Notes: generated from the sequence alone by a model not told the origin. 64,000 nt of DNA from Plantactinospora sp. KBS50 (GCF_002285795.1 NZ_CP022961.1:2418001-2482000), one strand, 5' to 3'. Positions 7,879 through 16,780 are shown, counted from the stretch's first letter. Made by a program: numbers and translations.

Positions 7879-8373
7879 TTACTGGTTGCGCTGGGTCGGG
7901 GTGGCGGTGGTGGCGGCGTCGTCGCGGCCGCGCAGTCGGGCGCCGAGCCGCTGGAAGACCCGGGTGAGGCAGGCGATCTCGGCGTCGTCGAGGTCGTCCA
8001 TCAGGTGCTCGCGGACCGCGGCCAGATGACCGGGCGCGGCCTCGCGCAGCGCGAGCAACCCGGCGGCGGTGAGCACCGCCTCCTGGCCGCGCCGGTCGGC
8101 CGGGCAGGCCTGCCGGGCCACCAGGCCGCGCCGCTGCATGGTGGAGATCTGGTACGTCAGCCGGCTCGGCGAGAAGACCAGCCGGCTGGCCAGCTCGCCC
8201 ATCCGGAGTCGCTGATGTGGCGCCTCGGAGAGCAGCACCAGCACGTGGTAGTCGGCGAAGCTCAGCTCGCTTGTCGCGCGCAGATCCTCCTCCAGCCGGG
8301 TGAGCAGCAGTTGGCTGGACTCGATGTACGCCCGCCAGCAGGTCAGCGCCACCGGGTCGAGACCGTCCGTCAT
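7879..8373 (-). CDS. MarR family transcriptional regulator
   Basis: 164 residues from ATG 8373; an in-frame GTG at 8382 is also possible. The winged helix is clear: LSFADYHVLVLLSEAP, LRMGELASRLVFSPSRLTYQ as the recognition region, then the wing with RRGLVARQACPADRRGQ. It probably represses itself and the pirin gene 10 bp downstream through the AT-rich inverted repeat at 8394-8406. No ribosome site is visible before the start, which may mean a leaderless or very short leader. Confidence 0.88.
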   Translation of the reverse strand: MTDGLDPVALTCWRAYIESSQLLLTRLEEDLRATSELSFADYHVLVLLSEAPHQRLRMGELASRLVFSPSRLTYQISTMQRRGLVARQACPADRRGQEAVLTAAGLLALREAAPGHLAAVREHLMDDLDDAEIACLTRVFQRLGARLRGRDDAATTATPTQRNQ

Positions 8374-8393
8374 GACCACCACGATAGCACTAA

Positions 8394-8406
8394 TTCAAAA
8401 TTTAAA
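8394..8406. promoter_or_regulatory. Candidate MarR operator
   Basis: TTCAAAATTTAAA is an imperfect palindrome in one of the few AT-rich patches of the window. It lies about 20 bp upstream of the MarR start and between MarR and the divergent DUF1684 gene. MarR proteins usually bind such sites next to their own gene. Confidence 0.5.
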
Positions 8407-8505
8407 CAGTTATCCGTGGCCTTGGTGACGCGGCTCTCCCGGCGAGCGTGGATGACGTGCTTCGCATTTGAACCAGGGCCCGTGCGGACCGGATACGGTG
8501 GCCCG

Positions 8506-9092
8506 ATGGACGATCTCGACCTGCTCGACTGGCGTGAACGGGTGGCCCGGCTCTACCTGTCGGATCTCGACCTGGACGGCTTCCGGGCCGCCCGCGACGC
8601 CCTGTTCGCCGGGCACCCGGCCTCGCCGGTGGCCGGCCGGCCGGGCTTTCCCGGCCTCGACTACTTCCCGCCCGAGCCGGGTGCCGTCCTGGAACTCCCG
8701 CTGGAGCCGGCCGAGGGCGCCGAGTCGATCGACACCGGCGGGCCGGACGGCGTGGTGACGTACCGCCGGGTGGGGACCGCGCGCACGCCGTGGGGCGGCC
8801 TCACGCTGTGGTGGATCGAGGCGTACGGCGGTGGGCTGTTCGTGCCCTTCCGCGACGCCACCTGCGGCCGGGAGAGCTACGGCGGGGCCGCTACCTCACC
8901 GACACCGTGAAGGGCACCTTCGGGCGCGGGCTGGTGCTGCTGCCGGACCGGCGGGTGCGGCTGGACTTCAACTACGCGTACAACCCGAGCTGCTGCTACT
9001 CGGATGCCTGGGCCTGCCCGCTCGCCCCGCCGGAGAACTGGCTCGACGGCCCGGTCCGGGCGGGCGAACGGACGTACCGCGACAAGGGCTGA
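8506..9092 (+). CDS. DUF1684 family protein, frame broken by one missing base
   Basis: From ATG 8506 the DUF1684 sequence runs to CGRESYGG near 8886. It then continues only in the -1 frame (GRYLTDTVKGTFGRG, LDFNYAYNPSCC, CPLAPPENWL) to TGA 9090-9092. One extra G in the run at 8884-8887 restores a continuous 195-residue protein, normal for the family, so this is probably a sequence error. Uncorrected, the protein would stop at 8910. The conserved LDFNYAYNPSC and ACPLAPPEN motifs are typical of the family, whose biochemical role is unknown. It is divergent from the MarR gene. Confidence 0.8.
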
Positions 9093-9110
9093 CCTCGCCG
9101 GATCGGGCCA

Positions 9111-9135
9111 TTGTATCGATATTCATCGAATGCAA
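9111..9135. promoter_or_regulatory. AT-rich near-palindrome upstream of the CBM2 gene
   Basis: A 25-bp element whose outer arms are TTGTA and TGCAA and whose inner arms are TCGAT and ATCGAA, giving an imperfect dyad. Its composition stands out from the flanks. It lies about 50 bp before the secreted carbohydrate-binding protein gene and may be its operator. It does not match the CebR palindrome (TGGGAGCGCTCCCA). Confidence 0.4.
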
Positions 9136-9186
9136 GACTGGTCGCGCGGCCGTCCCTGACCTCGCCGCACGACCACGGAGGTGCCG

Positions 9187-9987
9187 ATGTTCCGGACCCT
9201 CGGCGCGGTGCTGGCCGCCGCGACGCTGCCGCTGTCCGTCTGGGCCGCAGCGGCCGTCCCCGCCGGTGCGAACGGTCCCGCCGGTGCGAACGGTCCCGCC
9301 GGTGCGAACGGTCCCGCCGGGACGGCCGTCCCCGCCGGCGCGGCGGCCGTCCCGGCGGCCACCCCGACGGTGATCCTCACCTGCCCGCCGGCGCTGCCGA
9401 TCAGCGGCCAGGTGACGGCGACGACCGCCACCAGCCTGACCGTCAGCTACTCGATGCTGCTCACGCCGCCCTGCGGCTACGACCCGCCGATCACGGTCAC
9501 CCTCTTCACCAGCCAGGAGGACGCCGTGCAGTGGCGGAATCCGGTGGCCGAGGCCGTGTCCGGGCCGGAGCGCTACGGCAGCGTGACCATCGACGGCCTG
9601 ACCCCGGACACCGCGTACTGGTTCCGGTTCGGCACCCTGGCCGGGCAGCAGGACCCGTACCTGATCGGCGGCCCGGCCCGGACCGCGGCGTCCACCGGCT
9701 GCGCCGCGACGGCCACCATCGACTCCGCATGGACCGGGGGATTCGTGGCCACCGTCACCGTGCGCAACATCGGCGACCGGCCGTTGCCGGGGTGGCGGGT
9801 CGGCTGGCGATGGTCCGGCGACGAGCGGATCCAGACGGTCTGGGGCGGGGTGCCGGCGGGCGCCGGCAGCGACGTCGTGGTCAGCGACGCGGGGTACAAC
9901 GGCGCCGTGCCACCCGGCGGCTCGACCACGTTCGGCCTGCTCGCGGCCGGCACGGCGCCGTCCGGCATCTCGCCGACCTGCGGGTGA
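9187..9987 (+). CDS. Secreted CBM2 carbohydrate-binding protein
   Basis: 266 residues from ATG 9187, with GGAGG ending at 9181. A signal peptide is likely at residues 1-22. A low-complexity linker with three exact PAGANG units follows (18-bp DNA repeat at 9265-9318). Next is a fibronectin-type-III-like domain (PDTAYWFRFGTLAG). The C-terminal 95 residues look like a cellulose/chitin-binding CBM2: paired Cys at both ends, AWTGGFVATVTVRNIGDRPL and WRVGWRW. No catalytic domain is present, so it is probably a binding or accessory protein for plant polysaccharide. Confidence 0.78.
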   Translation: MFRTLGAVLAAATLPLSVWAAAAVPAGANGPAGANGPAGANGPAGTAVPAGAAAVPAATPTVILTCPPALPISGQVTATTATSLTVSYSMLLTPPCGYDPPITVTLFTSQEDAVQWRNPVAEAVSGPERYGSVTIDGLTPDTAYWFRFGTLAGQQDPYLIGGPARTAASTGCAATATIDSAWTGGFVATVTVRNIGDRPLPGWRVGWRWSGDERIQTVWGGVPAGAGSDVVVSDAGYNGAVPPGGSTTFGLLAAGTAPSGISPTCG

Positions 9988-10098
9988 GCGGCGGCCGGTC
10001 GGCCCGATCGGCCCGGCCGGGGCGCCGGCGAGCCGTCTCCGCCGGCCGTGGGCGGCGGGAACGGCGTCGACCCGGCCCGTCCGGCGTTGCCGGTCGGT

Positions 10099-10692
10099 TC
10101 AGTGCGCCGCCTCGGGCGGGCGCATCGGCTGCCAGTTCAGCCGGCTCAACATCTGCCTGGCCTGCTCGGCGAAGTCGGCGTCGGCGGTCACCGCGTACTC
10201 GCTGGCCTGGAGCGAACTCGCGGAGCTGAAGTCCCGGCGTCCACCGGTCATCGCGTGCGCGATCGCCCCGAAGATGGCCCCCCAGATGGCGCCGATGATC
10301 AGCGCGATCACGATGATCGCCAGCCAGTTGCCGGCCGTGAAGATGCCGAACAGCAGGCCGATGAAGAGTCCGAACCAGGCACCGGTGCCGGCGCCGGCCA
10401 GGGCCGCCCGACCGGTGCTCATCCGGCCCAGCACGCTCTCCACCAGCCGCAGGTTCGTCCCGACGATCGCCGTGTGCTCCACCGGGAACCGATTGTCCGC
10501 CAGGTAGTCCACCGCCTGCTGCGCCGACACGTAGTCCGGGTACGACCCGATCGTCACGCTGGCCCGACCGTTCTGCGGGCCACCGTCGCCGCTGGGCGGG
10601 CTGATCGGCCGGCCGGTCGGCCCGGGCGGGAACGTGCTGGTGCTGGCGCCCGACGGTGTCGGCACCCAGCCCGGTGTGGTGTTCCTGGTCAT
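10099..10692 (-). CDS. General stress protein 17M-like membrane protein
   Basis: 197 residues. ATG 10692 has GGAGG 8 bp upstream. The first 45 residues are Pro/Ser/Thr-rich. A general-stress-17M-like domain follows (SYPDYVSAQQAVDYLADNRF, then VGTNLRLVESVLG), then two glycine-rich hydrophobic segments (WFGLFIGLLFGIF and IIVIALIIGAIWGAIFGAI). The family is linked to stress in Gram-positives but has no known biochemical activity. A SigF-type promoter was looked for and not found. Confidence 0.78.
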   Translation of the reverse strand: MTRNTTPGWVPTPSGASTSTFPPGPTGRPISPPSGDGGPQNGRASVTIGSYPDYVSAQQAVDYLADNRFPVEHTAIVGTNLRLVESVLGRMSTGRAALAGAGTGAWFGLFIGLLFGIFTAGNWLAIIVIALIIGAIWGAIFGAIAHAMTGGRRDFSSASSLQASEYAVTADADFAEQARQMLSRLNWQPMRPPEAAH

Positions 10693-10848
10693 GAGCTGCC
10701 TCCTTCGTCGGCCGCTGGATTCCCGGTCGGTACGGCGGTAACCGTCCGTCACCCGCCCGATCGTCCGTCCGCTCTCGTTGATCACGGCGGGCGTGTCCCG
10801 ACCCTGGTTGCCGAAACCGTCGCGACGGCGCTCGATAGGATCAGCCGG

Positions 10849-11910
10849 GTGAGCCGGGACAGAACGGGCGTGCTGGTGGTCGGGGCCGGCATCGCGGGCG
10901 TGTCCTGCGCCCGGGAACTGGCCGCGGCGGGCGTACCGGTGCGGATCCGTGAGCGGGCGCGGGTGCCCGGCGGCCGGATGGCCAGCCGGCGGTTCGACGG
11001 GCGCCCCGCGGACCTCGGCGCGGCGTACTTCACGGTCAGCGACCCGGACTTCGCCGCGGTGGTCCGGCGGTGGGCCGCCGCCGGGCTGGCCCGGGAGTGG
11101 ACCGACACCTTCGTCGCGTACGACGCCACCGGCCGCACCGAGCGGCCCGGTCCGGTGCGCTGGGCGGCCCCGGGCGGCCTGCGCAGCCTGGTCACACAGC
11201 TTGCCGGCGGGCTGGACGTGACGACGGACCGGCTGGTCACCATGGTGGAGCCGGGACCGCTGGTGGACTCCGAACCGGTCGAGGCGGTGGTGCTGGCCAT
11301 GCCCGGCCCACAGGCCGCCCGGCTGCTCGACACCCCTCTCGCCGCCGCCGTGCGGGCCACCCGGGCGCGGCGCTGGGCACCCAGCCTCGCGGCGGTGCTC
11401 CGCTATCCGCGACGGTCGTGGGTGGACTTCGCCGGCGCCTTCGTGAACGACCATCCCGTGCTCGCCACCGTCTGCGACGACGGGGACCGCCGCGGCGACC
11501 GGGCGCCGGTGCTGGTGGCGCACACGACCGCGGAGTTCGCCGGCCGGTACCTGCCCCAGCCGAGCCTGGCCGGCCCGGAGATCGACCGTGCGGTCCGGGA
11601 CCTGCTGGCCCTGCCGGATCCGGCGGCCGAGGTCTTCGTGCACCGGTGGACGTACGCCCGTCCGGAGCCGGCCGCGGCCGCGGACCCTGAGGCCGCCGAC
11701 CCGGCCGCCGCCGACGCTGCGGTCACCGACGCTGCGGTCACCGACGCTGCGGTCACCGACCCGGGCGCCGCGGATTCCGGCGGCGCCGGGTACCACCTGG
11801 ACGACGACGGCATCGGCCTGGCCGGCGACGCGTTCGGTACGCCAAAGGTGCAGACCGCCTGGTGTTCCGGCCGAGCCCTCGGGAGGGCGCTCGCCGCCCG
11901 GTTGCGCTGA
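10849..11910 (+). CDS. FAD-dependent NAD(P)-binding oxidoreductase (renalase-like)
   Basis: 353 residues from GTG 10849, preceded by an AGGA. The N-terminal dinucleotide fold is VLVVGAGIAGVSCARELAAAG, then RVPGGRMASRRFDG. The C-terminal FAD motif is GIGLAGDAFGTPKVQTAW. The order matches the renalase/amine-oxidase-like family; the substrate is unknown. A low-complexity Ala/Asp insertion (near residues 273-305) contains three exact 15-bp repeats at 11713-11757, in a loop just before the last FAD strand. The stop codon lies inside another tandem repeat (11895-11973). Confidence 0.83.
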   Translation: MSRDRTGVLVVGAGIAGVSCARELAAAGVPVRIRERARVPGGRMASRRFDGRPADLGAAYFTVSDPDFAAVVRRWAAAGLAREWTDTFVAYDATGRTERPGPVRWAAPGGLRSLVTQLAGGLDVTTDRLVTMVEPGPLVDSEPVEAVVLAMPGPQAARLLDTPLAAAVRATRARRWAPSLAAVLRYPRRSWVDFAGAFVNDHPVLATVCDDGDRRGDRAPVLVAHTTAEFAGRYLPQPSLAGPEIDRAVRDLLALPDPAAEVFVHRWTYARPEPAAAADPEAADPAAADAAVTDAAVTDAAVTDPGAADSGGAGYHLDDDGIGLAGDAFGTPKVQTAWCSGRALGRALAARLR

Positions 11911-11973
11911 GTCGCCCGGTTGCGTTGACTCGCCCGGTTGCGTTGACTCGCCCGGTTGCGTTGATTCGCCCGG
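11895..11973 (+). repeat. 18-bp tandem repeat running through a stop codon
   Basis: Units beginning CGCCCGGTTGCG start at 11895, 11913, 11931 and 11949, with a partial copy at 11967. The first copy contains the TGA of the FAD oxidoreductase gene; the remaining copies lie outside the gene. Confidence 0.92.
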
Positions 11974-11982
11974 ACCGCGCGC

Positions 11983-13266
11983 TCAGGCGGCGGATTCCGC
12001 CGGCTCCCGGCCCGCTGCCGCGGGCGTCGATCGCTCGCCCCGACGGTCCAGCCAGCGCATCACCGGCGTGGCCGCCACCCCGTGCCCGACCACCGAGACC
12101 ACCACCACCAGGCCCACGGTGGCCCACAGCAGGTCCGCCTGCGGGAAGCGGACGTGGGACATGGCGTACGCGAGGTAGTAGAACGAACCGACACCGCGGA
12201 TGCCGAACAGCGCGATCACCCAGTGCTCGGCCGGCCGGCCCGGTGTGCCGCGCAGCGACAGCCACGCGGCGACCGGCCGGACCACCAGCACCAGGGCCAG
12301 CCCGACGGCCGCGGCCGGCCAGGTGATCGGCGCCAGCAACCCACCCACCACCGCGCCGCCGAACAGCAGCAGCAACAGCACCGTGAGCAGCCGTTCCACC
12401 TGTTCGGCGAAGTCGTGCAGCACCTGGTGGAACTCGTGCGACCGCTCGGCCGAGCGGATCGCCCGCGCGGCCACGAACACGGCCAGGAAGCCGTACCCGC
12501 CGGCCACCTCGACCAGCCCGTACGCCAGGAAGGTGGCGGCCAGCACCAGGAAACCCTCGGCGTGCCGGGCCAGCCGCAGCGTCTCCGACGGCGCCCGGAA
12601 GAACAGCTTGCCCAGCAGCCACCCGATCAGCAGTCCGCCGCCGACCCCGACGGCCAGCCGGTAGAGCACGTCCACGGTGAGCCAGTGCGCGACCCAGCCC
12701 GAGGGTGCCAGCCCGGCCGAGGCGATCGCGATGGCCGCGTACACGAAGGGGAAGGCCAGCCCGTCGTTCAGGCCGGCCTCGGAGGTGAGCGCGAACCGCA
12801 CCTCGTCCTCGGAGTCCTCCACGTCGGTGGGCTCGCCGACCTGCACGTCCGATGCGAGCACCGGGTCGGTCGGCGCGAGCGCGGAGCCCAGCAGCAGCGC
12901 GGCGGCCGGCACCAGGCCGGCCCACCACCAGCCGAGCAGCGCGACCGCGCCGATGCACAGCGGCATGGCCACCGCCAGCAGGCGACCGGTGGCCGACCAG
13001 GCGCGCCAGCCGAGCGGCCGGTCGATCTTGAGACCGGCGCCCATCAGCGCCACGATGACCCCCACCTCGGTCAGATGGGTGGTCAGCGCCGGACCGGTCA
13101 GCGGGTCGGGCCGGGGCAGCCCGGTCGGCAGCAGGAACAGCAGCATGCCCAGGCCGAGGAAGGCGATCGGCATGGACAGCGGGCGGTGCTCCACCAGCCG
13201 GGGCAGCACCCCGGCCAGCAGCGCCGCCAGTCCGGCGAGGGCGAACCCCAGATCGACCAGGTCCAC
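11983..13266 (-). CDS. Cation:proton antiporter (CPA family)
   Basis: 427 residues with about 12 hydrophobic segments. It carries the antiporter motifs LAPTDPVLASDVQVG (transport Asp) and FALTSEAGLNDGLAFPFV, the usual paired-helix core of Na+/H+ exchangers. There is no large C-terminal regulatory domain. It is probably an inner-membrane Na+ or K+/H+ exchanger in pH or salt homeostasis. It starts 7 bp after the HAD gene and is the last gene of a SpoIIE-HAD-antiporter operon. Confidence 0.88.
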   Translation of the reverse strand: MDLVDLGFALAGLAALLAGVLPRLVEHRPLSMPIAFLGLGMLLFLLPTGLPRPDPLTGPALTTHLTEVGVIVALMGAGLKIDRPLGWRAWSATGRLLAVAMPLCIGAVALLGWWWAGLVPAAALLLGSALAPTDPVLASDVQVGEPTDVEDSEDEVRFALTSEAGLNDGLAFPFVYAAIAIASAGLAPSGWVAHWLTVDVLYRLAVGVGGGLLIGWLLGKLFFRAPSETLRLARHAEGFLVLAATFLAYGLVEVAGGYGFLAVFVAARAIRSAERSHEFHQVLHDFAEQVERLLTVLLLLLFGGAVVGGLLAPITWPAAAVGLALVLVVRPVAAWLSLRGTPGRPAEHWVIALFGIRGVGSFYYLAYAMSHVRFPQADLLWATVGLVVVVSVVGHGVAATPVMRWLDRRGERSTPAAAGREPAESAA

Positions 13267-13273
13267 GGGCGGC

Positions 13274-13951
13274 TCAGGCGAGGCCGCTCAGCGGCGACTC
13301 GCCGAACGCGGCCAGCAGGTCGGCCGGGTCCTCGTACACGGCGATCGCCCCGGCGCCGGCCAACTCCTCCCGGCTGGTGCCGCCGCAGGTCAGACCGATG
13401 CAGCCGACGTCGAGCTTGGCGGCGGCCACCACGTCCCAGACCGAGTCGCCCACGAACAGCGCCCGGTCCGGATCCAGCCCGGCCCGCTCCAGCGCGGTGG
13501 CCACGATGTCCGGCGCGGGCTTGCTGGCCCGCGCGTCGGCCGACGAGGTGATCGCGTGCACCACGTCGTCGACCCCGAGCACGGCCCGCAGCGCGGCCAA
13601 CTCCGGCTCGGCCGCCGAACTGGCCAGCACCACCCGCAGCCCACCGGCCGCGCAGGCGCGGACCAGGTCGGTGGCCGCGGGCAGCGGCCGCAGCCGTTGC
13701 CAGTACGTCGCGAACAGCGTGCTGTGCGCCGTGACCAGTTTCTGATCCGCGTCCCGGTCCCGCTCGTCGGTCAGCAGATGGTCCAGCAACTGGTCCGAAC
13801 CCATCCCGATGGCCCGGTGGATGCGGGCCATCGGGACGTCGTGGCCCTGCTGACGGAACGCCTGCCACCAGGAGACCGTGTGCAGGTACGTGGTGTCGAC
13901 GAGGGTGCCGTCGACGTCGAAGAGCACCCCGGCGGGGCGGTTGGCGGGCAT
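13274..13951 (-). CDS. HAD-family hydrolase (phosphatase)
   Basis: 225 residues with all four HAD motifs: DVDGTLVDT near the N-terminus (nucleophile Asp), LASSAAEPEL (motif II Ser), SKPAPDIV (motif III Lys) and LFVGDSVWDV (motif IV acids). An alpha-helical cap lies between motifs I and II, as in beta-phosphoglucomutase or phosphoglycolate phosphatase relatives. The substrate is not predictable. It begins 9 bp after the SpoIIE-type gene in the same operon. Confidence 0.87.
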   Translation of the reverse strand: MPANRPAGVLFDVDGTLVDTTYLHTVSWWQAFRQQGHDVPMARIHRAIGMGSDQLLDHLLTDERDRDADQKLVTAHSTLFATYWQRLRPLPAATDLVRACAAGGLRVVLASSAAEPELAALRAVLGVDDVVHAITSSADARASKPAPDIVATALERAGLDPDRALFVGDSVWDVVAAAKLDVGCIGLTCGGTSREELAGAGAIAVYEDPADLLAAFGESPLSGLA

Positions 13952-13960
13952 GCGTCCCTC

Positions 13961-16111
13961 CTACCCCGGGTCCGCACCGCCGATGCGCGATCCGGCGGGT
14001 GGGATCAGCATCTCGAACCACACGGTCGAGCCGCGGACCGTCGGGTCGGTGCCCCAGGCGTCGCTGAGCTGCTCGATGAGACCCAGCCCCCGGCCGCGGC
14101 TGCTCAGCGTGTCGGTGTGCGCGCGTACCACCCGGCCGCGGGTGCCGCTGTCGGCCACCGACACCAGCAGCCGCTCCGGGGTCAGGTCGATCTCGACCCG
14201 GGCGGCCGTCCCCGCGTGCAGCAGGGCGTTGGTGGTCAGCTCGCTGGTGCAGAGCACCGCGGCGCCGATCACCTGCTCCGGCACCCGCCACTCGGCGAGC
14301 TGGTCGGTCATCCAGTGCCGCACCCGGCCCGGCGCCGTCGGCTCGGCCGGCACCTCCATCACCGCGGACCGGCTCGGCGAGACCGCGAGTTCGACCGCGA
14401 GCACCGCCACGTCGTCCTCGGTGGCGCCGGGCACCGCCGTGCTGGCCACCGAGCACAGGGTGCGCGGGTCACCGGCCGGTGCGCCGCCCACCACCGCCGC
14501 CAGCCGGTCGAACCCGGCGCCCAGGCCCTGCTGGCGGCGCTCGATCACCCCGTCGCTGTACAGCAGCAGCGTGTCGCCGGCGGCCAGCCGTACGGCGGTG
14601 GCGGTGCGCCGGCCGCCGAGCCCGAGCGGCGCCCCCGGCGGGATGTCCAGGTACTCGGCGGCGGCGACACCGTCCGGCCCGACCCGGCGCAGCAGCGGCG
14701 CCGGGTGGCCGGCGCTGGCGATGCGCATCCGCCCGTCGTTCGGCTCGATCACGCCGTACACGACCGTCACGAACAGTTCGTCGCTGCTGGCCTCGGCGCC
14801 CAGGCTGGACACCAGCCGGTCCAGCCCGCGCAGCACGCCGGCCGGCTCGGGGTCGGCGAGCGCCAGGGCGCGCAGCGCCGCCCGTACCTGGCCCATCACC
14901 GCCGCGGCCTGCACGTCGTGGCCCGCGACATCGCCCAGGACGACGGCCAGCTCGCCCTCGGAGAGCCGGAAAGCGTCGTAGAAGTCGCCGCCGGCCGCGT
15001 TGCCGTCGACGCCCGGCTCGTACCGGGCGGCCAGCCGGAGCTGGGGCAGATCGGGCAGGTTGTCCGGCAGCATGCTGCGTTGCAGGAGCTGGGCGGTGCC
15101 GTGCTGGTTCTCGAACCGCCTGGCCCGCTCCGCCGCCTGGGCCACCAACTCGGCCGCGGCGGCCAGCAGCGCGCGCTCCGCCGGGGCCCAACCGTGCGGA
15201 TCCCGGTAACCGACGGTGAGCGCGCCGCGCAGCGACGGCGTACGCAGCGGCAGCGCGGCGAGCGCGCGGACCAGTTGGTCGTGCCGGTCGGCCGCGGTCG
15301 CCTGCAACGGCCGACCGTCGGCCACGAAGACCGGTTGCCCGCTGCGGGCGGTGTCCACCAGCGGTGCGGGGGAGTCCTCCGGGTGGTGCCGCCACAGCGG
15401 TGGGAGGCGCTCGTCCACCTCGTCCAGCTGGTCGCTGCGGACCCGACGCACCAGCCGCCAGGCCGGCCCGTCGTCGACCCCGAAGGCCACCTGCTCAGCA
15501 TCGAAGGAGGCCAGCGCGTACCGCAGCGCCACCCGGGCCACGTCGTTCAGGGTCAGGCTGCCGGACAGCGCGGTGGTGAGTTCGCCGAGGTTGCGCAGCC
15601 GCTGGGTCATCTGCGCCGTCTCCACGGCCACGATGAGGACGCCGAGGACGGCGCCCCGCTCGTCCCGGACCGGGGAGTGGCCGCGGGCGAAGACCCGGTA
15701 CTCCGGGCGGGTGGGGTCGGCGCCGTCGACCGGGAAGACCTGTTCGGGTTCCTGGCCCGGCTCGCCGGTGCGGTAGACCCGCTCCACCGCGTCGCCGACC
15801 CCGGGCCGCCGCCACTCCCGCGCCAGACCCTCGGCGCCGGGCCGGCCGAAGGCCGCCGGGTGGTACGTCCCGATCAGCGCGGCGAACGCGTCGTTGTAGA
15901 CCAGGCGGTGCTCCGGGCCGCAGGCCACGGCCATCGGTACGGCGGCGTCCAGCGCCAGCTGCACGGCGGTACGCAGCGCGGGCGGCCACTCCTGCGCGGG
16001 GCCGAGCTGGGCGTCCGGCCAGGCCCGGCCGGCCGGCGTGACCGCGCCCGGACGCGGCACCGGGGCCACCGGGGCGGTGGGCGCCGGCGTCCGCCCTGCC
16101 GTACCTGACAT
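13961..16111 (-). CDS. PAS-GAF-SpoIIE phosphatase-HATPase sensor protein
   Basis: 716 residues from ATG 16111; an in-frame GTG at 16153 would add 14. Domains in order: a PAS-like domain (about 35-150, EHRLVYNDAFAALIG), a GAF-like domain (about 165-330), a PP2C/SpoIIE phosphatase (about 355-570, GGDFYDAF, LGDVAGHDVQAAA, LYSDGVIE) and an RsbW-type HATPase (about 590-705, CTSELTTNALLHAG, SRGRGLGLIEQL). Such proteins dephosphorylate anti-anti-sigma factors and may rephosphorylate them or bind sigma through the ATPase part. It is a plausible control element for the sigma factor at 2699-3511. It is first in an operon with a HAD hydrolase and an antiporter. Confidence 0.9.
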   Translation of the reverse strand: MSGTAGRTPAPTAPVAPVPRPGAVTPAGRAWPDAQLGPAQEWPPALRTAVQLALDAAVPMAVACGPEHRLVYNDAFAALIGTYHPAAFGRPGAEGLAREWRRPGVGDAVERVYRTGEPGQEPEQVFPVDGADPTRPEYRVFARGHSPVRDERGAVLGVLIVAVETAQMTQRLRNLGELTTALSGSLTLNDVARVALRYALASFDAEQVAFGVDDGPAWRLVRRVRSDQLDEVDERLPPLWRHHPEDSPAPLVDTARSGQPVFVADGRPLQATAADRHDQLVRALAALPLRTPSLRGALTVGYRDPHGWAPAERALLAAAAELVAQAAERARRFENQHGTAQLLQRSMLPDNLPDLPQLRLAARYEPGVDGNAAGGDFYDAFRLSEGELAVVLGDVAGHDVQAAAVMGQVRAALRALALADPEPAGVLRGLDRLVSSLGAEASSDELFVTVVYGVIEPNDGRMRIASAGHPAPLLRRVGPDGVAAAEYLDIPPGAPLGLGGRRTATAVRLAAGDTLLLYSDGVIERRQQGLGAGFDRLAAVVGGAPAGDPRTLCSVASTAVPGATEDDVAVLAVELAVSPSRSAVMEVPAEPTAPGRVRHWMTDQLAEWRVPEQVIGAAVLCTSELTTNALLHAGTAARVEIDLTPERLLVSVADSGTRGRVVRAHTDTLSSRGRGLGLIEQLSDAWGTDPTVRGSTVWFEMLIPPAGSRIGGADPG

Positions 16112-16202
16112 GGTTGCACTGTAACGGGCCGAAACACACGAATCATGATCCACGAGGTGTGTGGCTGACCTCGGGGCCGGGACGTATCAGGCGGGCGGGC
16201 CG

Positions 16203-16571
16203 TCAGGTCCGGACGCCGGCGTCCCGGGCGAGCGCGCAGACCGCCAGCAGCCGCAGCAGCACCCAGTCCGGGTCGGACCAGTTCACCGGGCCGGCCGGCG
16301 GCCGCCAGCCGTGCTCGGCGGCGGCGGTCCGCACGCCGTCGGCGTACGCCGCGAGCAGCGTGGGCGTCGGCGGTCCCGCCGCCGGGTCCGCCGGCGCCCC
16401 GCCGATCCCGTCCCGGACCGCGGCCGCGTGCTGGTCGACCGCGGCCAGCAGCCCCGGCCGGGTGCCCGCGGCGACCAGCCCGGCCGCGCCGAACGACGAC
16501 AGCAGGGCGGCGAGCGACGGCGGTGCCGGACGGCGGCGGGACCGGCGGCCCACCGCGGCGAAGGCTCTCAT
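16203..16571 (-). CDS. Hypothetical protein
   Basis: 122 residues from ATG 16571. It starts with a basic stretch ([16 protein letters not shown]), followed by Ala-rich helices with AAVDQHAAAVRDGI and a C-terminal part with WSDPDWVLLRLLAVCAL. It resembles small conserved actinobacterial hypotheticals, possibly the DUF6401 group, but I cannot confirm the family. No membrane segment. The upstream extension to 16766 is Arg/Pro-rich and unlikely to be coding. Confidence 0.55.
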   Translation of the reverse strand: MRAFAAVGRRSRRRPAPPSLAALLSSFGAAGLVAAGTRPGLLAAVDQHAAAVRDGIGGAPADPAAGPPTPTLLAAYADGVRTAAAEHGWRPPAGPVNWSDPDWVLLRLLAVCALARDAGVRT

Positions 16572-16780
16572 GGCGCCGACGCTACCCGCCGGTACCGTCC
16601 GCGGCCCTCGGCCGGTCGGCGGAGCGCCCGGCCTCGACCGGGCCGGCCCGCGGGCCGACCCGGACGGCGAACATGGGACGACTTGCGGCCACCCCCGCCG
16701 GCCGGGCCGGGCGCGGCGCCGTGGATACCGGCCGGGCATCCGGGGTACTGGCCCGGCATCCTGCATGCACGGGAGGCGTG

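Noticed and set aside
8506-9092. DUF1684 gene as a true pseudogene
   Set aside because: The only defect is one base in a G run, both halves keep full family conservation, and the same error type recurs in leuA and the cold shock gene.
12677-16108. A very long plus-strand open frame (over 1100 codons) opposite the SpoIIE-type gene
   Set aside because: It is antisense to a gene with four clear domains, has no recognisable domain and is rich in Gly/Arg/Gln, as expected from the mirror frame of GC-rich coding DNA.
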